Shown here: piece by piece, positions 20,915 through 20,984 of the stretch
Numbering within the stretch: position 1 is the first letter of the stretch
Layout of the letters: every line of letters starts with the position of its first letter
IMG/VR virus record: IMGVR_UViG_3300006195_000007
Coordinates: 1 to 20,984 of that record
DNA length: 20,984 bases
From: a virus
Reading direction: 5' to 3' (one strand)
Notes under the pieces: model-generated
What the model saw: only the letters and a program-made list of their open reading frames with translations
What the model was told of the DNA's origin: nothing
Database searches by the model: none
Program-made: the position numbers and the translations under genes

Positions 20915-20984
20915 TGGCAACAATTGACGACAAAGTCGTCGCTATGAGTTTTGAGTCCAGCCGCTTCGAATCCGGTGTCGACAA
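20914..20984 (+). CDS. Tape measure protein, N-terminal fragment (cut by window end)
   Basis: Only 23 codons and two bases are present: MATIDDKVVAMSFE followed by SSRFESGVD, running off the end of the window. The MSFExxRFExGV pattern is the usual start of actinophage tape measure proteins, which set tail length. GGAGGGAGGTGA lies upstream of the ATG, and the start overlaps the stop of the gp10-like gene. The call rests on a short piece and on position after the tail genes. Confidence 0.65.
   Translation, partial: MATIDDKVVAMSFESSRFESGVD

Overview
The window is a dense, single-strand stretch of a tailed double-stranded DNA bacteriophage (siphovirus-type, HK97-fold head). All 31 genes I support lie on the + strand. 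They are packed with ATGA, TAATG or GTGA junctions or short overlaps, and most have clear Shine-Dalgarno sites. No tRNA, CRISPR, integrase, repressor or transposase was seen. The base composition looks roughly balanced by eye. Full-length AAGGAGG-type ribosome sites, GTG starts, a peptidase M15 lysin and the overall gene set point to a Gram-positive, probably actinobacterial, host. The gene content resembles large-genome Streptomyces-type siphophages as I remember them. The host is an inference, because no host gene is present.

Layout. (1) 73-820: a small coiled-coil protein (possible small terminase) and an HNH endonuclease. (2) 831-5869: adsorption module with a small baseplate-like protein, a collagen-like tail protein, a long tail fibre, a tail-collar fibre and a second collagen-like fibre that shares its C-terminal domain with the collar fibre. 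(3) 5878-7224: lysis region with a small unknown protein, two small membrane proteins (holin candidates), a signal-anchored collagen-like protein and an M15 peptidase. Two acidic disordered proteins follow (7224-7639), then a probable intrinsic terminator (7651-7706). (4) 7723-13791: packaging and portal region with a small membrane protein, a gp6-like head-tail connector, a Q/E-repeat protein, tagged basic protein A, the large terminase, tagged basic protein B, the portal and a very basic protein. (5) 13830-16473: a fused prohead protease and major capsid protein with a credible internal start for free capsid protein, a head-closure-like protein and a tail-terminator-like protein. (6) 16488-20984: major tail protein 1, a tail assembly chaperone, a paralogous major tail protein 2, a His-rich collar adhesin, a glycine-rich adhesin-like protein, an HK97 gp10-like tail-completion protein and the first 23 codons of the tape measure protein.

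How it works together. The terminase packs DNA through the portal into a capsid whose protease and shell are made from one reading frame. Connector, closure, terminator and gp10-like proteins join head to tail. The two tail-tube paralogues and the tape measure build the tail, the collagen, collar and glycine-rich proteins recognise the host, and the lysis cassette frees the progeny.

The least explained element is a short conserved tag, H-x-G-(V/I)-K-G-M-(K/R)-W-G-V-R. It occurs three times in two basic proteins on either side of the terminase gene, and a third basic protein with a different conserved head motif sits between portal and protease. I suggest these are internal-head or scaffold-like proteins that share a capsid-targeting peptide. 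Other points of interest are the duplicated tail-tube gene, the collagen-like protein inside the lysis cassette and the nested capsid start.
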